DNA from: Sthenelais limicola | Taxonomy: Eukaryota > Annelida > Polychaeta > Phyllodocida > Sigalionidae | DNA: 64,000 nucleotides | Direction: 5' to 3' | NCBI GenBank assembly: GCA_942159475.1 | Contig: OW804096.1 | Coordinates: 126,346,941-126,410,940 of the forward strand | In this document: piece by piece, positions 52,301-64,000 of the stretch | Numbering within the stretch: the first letter of the stretch is position 1 | Layout: each line of letters opens with the position of its first letter | Notes under the pieces: generated by a model | Seen by the model: only the letters and a program-made list of their open reading frames with translations | Told to the model about the DNA's origin: nothing | Databases searched by the model: none | Translations under genes and position numbers: made by a program

Positions 52301-54443
52301 TTGTAATGGTTTAGATTTCATTAGGCCTATTACTAGCCTATTATAAATACAAGATGGGGTTCGAGCAATACAATCACACTGGATATAAGATAGATCTAAA
52401 GTGAGTTAAGGGATGATAACATATCATGTAGGCATAGGCATAGGTATAATATATGCTAAATTTACAATAAATGTATAAATAAATTTGTATTTGTCTTGGG
52501 CAAAATACAACACATTAAAACATTTAATATGAGTTTAGATTTAATTAAGTCATTACATTTGAAAACACTGAATAAAGAGAATGTCGAGCTATGCTTTCAT
52601 TGAAAAAGTGAATAGGCCTAAGGTATAGAAGAGACAACCTTACCTTTGTAGCCTACCTTCCAGATTAGACGTTGCTTTACTAAAAGAAATGTGAACGTTA
52701 GTCCAGGTTGGTTGTTTTTCTGTCTTGTCTTAACTGACTTTTGAAATATGAAGGCAATTGTGTACCCTGCGTTCTCCAGGACTGTGAATGTTACCGACAC
52801 CTTGTCTTGCTTGCCTCACACAAACCAGCCCCGAAAGATCCTTTGAGGGGAGGCTAAAGTATTTTACCAAGGCAGTTTCCAGGCTCCAATCTTTATTAGT
52901 TTCTGCGTCGACGACGAGTAGTTCTACATGGAACAAGAGACCCCTCTAATGGAAAGTTGAAGAACTCCAGATTACCATAGTTATTAGTACCGAATGGCCA
53001 TCCCGCTCTCTATGCAGTTTCCTACAATTAACGTTAAAGCAATGTTATTGTGCCTACCTTGTTGTTCGAATTTTACTCTGGTCTTGAAAGATTCACATTA
53101 AATGCAAATCAGAAGTTTAAGTTAATAAATAAGTAGGTTTGTTCTGAACTGTATGTAGAACGATAGCGTAATCATTAATTATGTAGGCTTATACCATCTA
53201 GCGTTATCTATCAATGAATTATCAATGACAACCCTTGATGGTCCTAGGAAAGCAGTTGATGAGGTAGGTTACACGAGTATATTACTCATTTCCAAACAAT
53301 GTATCTAAGCCACTTTTGGTAAAGGCTATTTTTAGGAAGTACATGTGCATGTTAGAAACCCTATTATGCCTACATGATCTTTTTTCCAATATCGTTAAAT
53401 ACTTAATGGGAAGGGAAAAGAGGGAATTCAACAGTTCAGCCTTGCAACAACTAATAAGTAAGCTTAATGAAATCATAAAGGTCGCATGGCCAGATCCTAT
53501 TTAACCTTTATTGTAGAGGACCTTATAGGTCAGTAAAGCTTTGTCTTGTAGCCTCGGGCTGATTGAGTTCTTTCATGGAAGGTGGCAGCACCTCTTAGAT
53601 CTAGCGCTGTCTTGCTGATAACATAAATTTTCCCTAATCCTCCTCGCCTCCTTATTGTGATCTATGGCTACTCCTCCCTCTTTGTTTACGCCAAGACTTC
53701 CCCCGGCTAGGCCAGGCTACTATTTCACACTCTAACACGGCCATCTAGGATAATGTCAGGAGCATCTTACCCTGCTACCTCATTGTTCAATTCAGCCATA
53801 GCAAAAGATGGTCTATTCGTATCCAAACGGTGTGAGATAATGGTGTGGCGGCGATACTAATGGGTGGAATGAAATAAAGCATTATTCGGTGGGAGAAGAG
53901 GGCAATTTACCACATGTTCTTGTTTCATATAGTTATTATATAGCTAGAGTGACGGCAATATAAATAACAATTTCTTAAAATATTTATAGAAAGAATATTC
54001 TAATAAAAGTAATCTCGCTCAGCATAGTCACCATGTGTTTTTCAGACTTTTCATTTCATATAAAAAAACAACACAGATGGTAGCTTTTCTTACCTCATTT
54101 TAGGTTCATATTCGTAAAAAGACATGTTCATCATTTCCCCCATGGTCCTCACAGCCTTGGGTCATGACAAAATCTTCCAGTATTAAATAATGATCCTGGC
54201 CTTCTGTCGGGTCAAGGTGACCGACATTTCGTCAAACGCAAACACTTGTTCATTTAGATAACGCACAATGTAATACATAATACATCACACGATTAATTGA
54301 CATGGATATTATGTAAATGTAGAGCAAACTGGCTTGCATCTAGTAAAGTCCATGAGAAACTGGCCATGTGCTATTGGTTGCGAAGATGACAAATTACAAC
54401 GTATCACTTTATATCGGGCTCACGCCATATATGCATAGCAGCC
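49311..54443. other. No gene recognised; region upstream of amylase
   Basis: A G-rich run lies at about 50598-50614. Sequence at 51180-51500 is GC-richer and open on both strands (up to 98 codons) without a known domain. From 51.9 to 52.65 kb four TAGGCCTA octamers occur, and a TA run lies at 52220-52236. An inverted GTAGCCTAA/TTAGGCTAC pair lies at 52251-52303. The last kilobase should hold the amylase promoter. Confidence 0.45.
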
Positions 54444-54450
54444 TATATAG
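54444..54450 (+). promoter_or_regulatory. TATA box of the amylase gene
   Basis: TATATAG lies 54-60 bases before the start codon. Transcription would begin at about 54474-54480, leaving a leader of roughly 25-30 bases, which fits the short leaders common in animal amylase genes. An AGATAA motif at 54255-54260 could be a GATA-factor site of the kind used by gut genes; that is inference only. Confidence 0.6.
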
Positions 54451-54503
54451 GAAAGGCTCCTCTTCTTGAATTTTAATCCTGCTTCAAGACAGGGAAAACT
54501 AAG

Positions 54504-61905
<7,402 letters not shown>

Positions 61906-61934
61906 TAATGTTCAATGTTGTAGTTTATATTGAA

Positions 61935-61940
61935 AATAAA
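61935..61940 (+). terminator. Polyadenylation signal of the amylase gene
   Basis: AATAAA lies 30 bases after the stop codon, giving a very short 3' UTR, which fits a highly expressed digestive gene. No other canonical signal lies between the stop codon and this one. Confidence 0.75.
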
Positions 61941-64000
61941 ATTGTGAGAGAAACACTCATCCTGATTTATACATGTGTCTTTTTATGATATGAATGATGA
62001 GAAAAATAGATCCACAAAGATTAATAAGTAACTTGCAATTTATGAATAATCATGTTTCATATATCAAACATTATGTCTAAGGAAATATCAACCCATAAAA
62101 TGATATCACAGATTAAATTGATTACGGGAGACCAAGTCGCGAACCACAAGTACCAGATTAGACAAATTAGAGATAATCTAAAATGGGAGCTTTCTATGAT
62201 AAATAAAGTATCGAATATATCCTTAGAAGCTCTTAGACAGCCCCCTGGCTGGGTTATGATGTCATGATGCTGACGAACGTAGCGAAGTATTCCCAAAATG
62301 CTATTCGGGCTTCTTCTTTTTTTTTAGCAATTGGTTCCAAATTTATTTTCATTTTTATTCAGGCTTGAGGAAATTCAAGTTACAAGGTAACAATTATAGG
62401 GGAATTGTTAAAACTTTTGGATTTGTTGAGCTAGGGAATTCCCCTGTTTTCAAGACGTCATGAATTAAACAATCGGGGATTTGCATGTGCTTCAAAAGTG
62501 TAAAGCCTTTAACCCTTGCATCGCAACCTGTATCGCACGGTAAACACCCCAATCTTAAAGTGTTATAGGTAGTCTCCTTCCACTCCTCCTCCCTCTTCCT
62601 CCGCCACCTCTCCCCTCCTCTGCCCCCTCCTCCCTCCTGTCGATGTAGGTGTCTAGGGAGCGGGGACACCTAATGATAATTACTCTAAGATAATTAAATA
62701 GCTATTAGGAGATTAAGGTTTAATAGCTGGCTATGTCCAATGTTGGTAGAGTTGTGTAGATATCTTAGATGAGCTAGTCAAGATGTAAGAATAACTCAAG
62801 TAGAGAGGGATCTTGGAGATGTGCTGAATAGCTGGTCTTTTATTCAATGTTGTAGAGTATCAAGGTGTAGGTAAATAAGGCCTTTATAGAGCATAGGTTC
62901 CCCAGATTGCACATATTCTAGAAAAACCTTTGCCTAGTATGCAGTATAACTGCTGACATGTTTCAGGCTTATTGGAGTACATGATGAAATAATTCCTTAT
63001 AGAACCTTAATTACACTTATTTCTGCAATCTCTAGGTACCTTGGAGTGTGTTTGGAGCAATGGCTCCTACCTGTTTCACAATATAAATCATTGCTTCAGC
63101 TTAGAACATCGCGTCAGCATAAATCATTGCACCAGACTATTCAATACAATTGTACACATCCACTGATACATTTCAGAGTAATACATTAATACATACATGT
63201 TTAAATATTAGGGTAATAAAACATTAATAACCCTGTAATTAGTTAGACATTAAAAATCAATTAGGGTAATGAGACATGTTAAATCCAGAGTGGATATTAA
63301 CATCAGTACAGAAGTCAGACTCGGTGAAAAGTGGTCGGAATGTTTTCGTTCATATCACAACTTCTCCCTATGTCATAAAAACATTTTTGAATAGCTAAAG
63401 AAAGTGACTCTCATTTATGAAAGTCCCATATTCATACCTTTCTTATTTCATATGTTAAAGGTATACAAGACAGTTCGATGAAAAAAGACTCCCAGTCCAA
63501 TTGCCATAAAACTTTCAGGGATTGTTCCTTACTAGAGAAGAAACAAATAAGTGGGGAAAAAAGACATGTTACCCCGTTAGTTTTTTTGGTAGAGTCACTT
63601 GAAAAAAACGGTGGTTTACTATGGGAACTTATGAGAAAATGTGTTTCTTTTTCACGTTTTATGGAATAATAAAAAAAAATGTCCAGTCCAAATCAATTTA
63701 GGTTTGCTACACTTTTATTTAAGGTCGTATCCAACAAATTAACAAAAGAGATCTCTAAAATTGACCATGTAGTCCACTTTTTGTGGCTGGTCTGGCTGAT
63801 GCCATTCATTTCACATTAATATTTGTCATTGCACAGCCTTTTAACTTAGGCTATATACATGGAGTGTCATCATCAGCCAAAGGGGTTTTTGCATCAGTAT
63901 AGTTGTGATTATACTTCCCACAGTGAAAAATGTTAATTTGTCATGGCAATTAACCAGACCCTGTGAGAAAATGATGGAAATACATATTGATTCAGACAAT
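61941..64000. other. No gene recognised downstream of amylase
   Basis: A pyrimidine-rich patch (CCTCCTCC type) lies at 62575-62640. Otherwise AT-rich, with only short frames (71 codons at 62052, 63 codons at 63478) lacking any known domain. No second amylase copy is visible. Confidence 0.5.

Overview
The window is a piece of nuclear genome from an animal, most likely a marine invertebrate. It is AT-rich, has many microsatellites and small inverted-repeat elements, and its only clearly recognisable gene is interrupted by 13 short GT-AG introns. The palindromic octamer TAGGCCTA is over-represented, and the amylase carries a C-terminal module not found in vertebrate enzymes. I lean towards an echinoderm, hemichordate or lophotrochozoan, without certainty. 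There is nothing bacterial here: no operons, no ribosome binding sites, no CRISPR arrays.

Layout. From 1 to about 54.4 kb I recognise no protein-coding gene. This long stretch holds a near-perfect 108-bp hairpin (963-1070), two copies of an 80-bp tRNA-like SINE piece (35.5 and 36.7 kb), a poly(T) tract between 16-bp direct repeats (29.04 kb), a roughly 450-bp purine tract (23.8-24.27 kb), two GC-richer islands (26-27.1 and 30.6-31.3 kb), a MITE-like element (45.5-46.0 kb) and a diverged tandem array of about 200-bp units (48.7-49.5 kb). A weakly supported terminal exon of an unknown gene lies at 44.1 kb. Several more sequence-complex islands could be regulatory DNA or exons I cannot name.

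From 54.44 to 61.94 kb lies one complete secreted alpha-amylase gene on the + strand. It has a TATA box, a short 5' leader, a signal peptide, the GH13 catalytic core with all catalytic, calcium and chloride ligands, a Pro/Thr/Ser linker and a conserved C-terminal module of about 183 residues. My exon model gives 745 residues, and every junction keeps the frame.

The most notable feature is that exon 7, which directly follows the catalytic glutamate, is duplicated in tandem (7a and 7b). The copies are 74 nt each, differ at three bases and are separated by only 34 nt. Including both, or reading through the gap, breaks the protein, so the two should be mutually exclusive. They encode Ala or Gly at one position in the active-site loop. 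Intron 10 carries a nested foldback element of about 620 bp. From 62 to 64 kb I see nothing recognisable.
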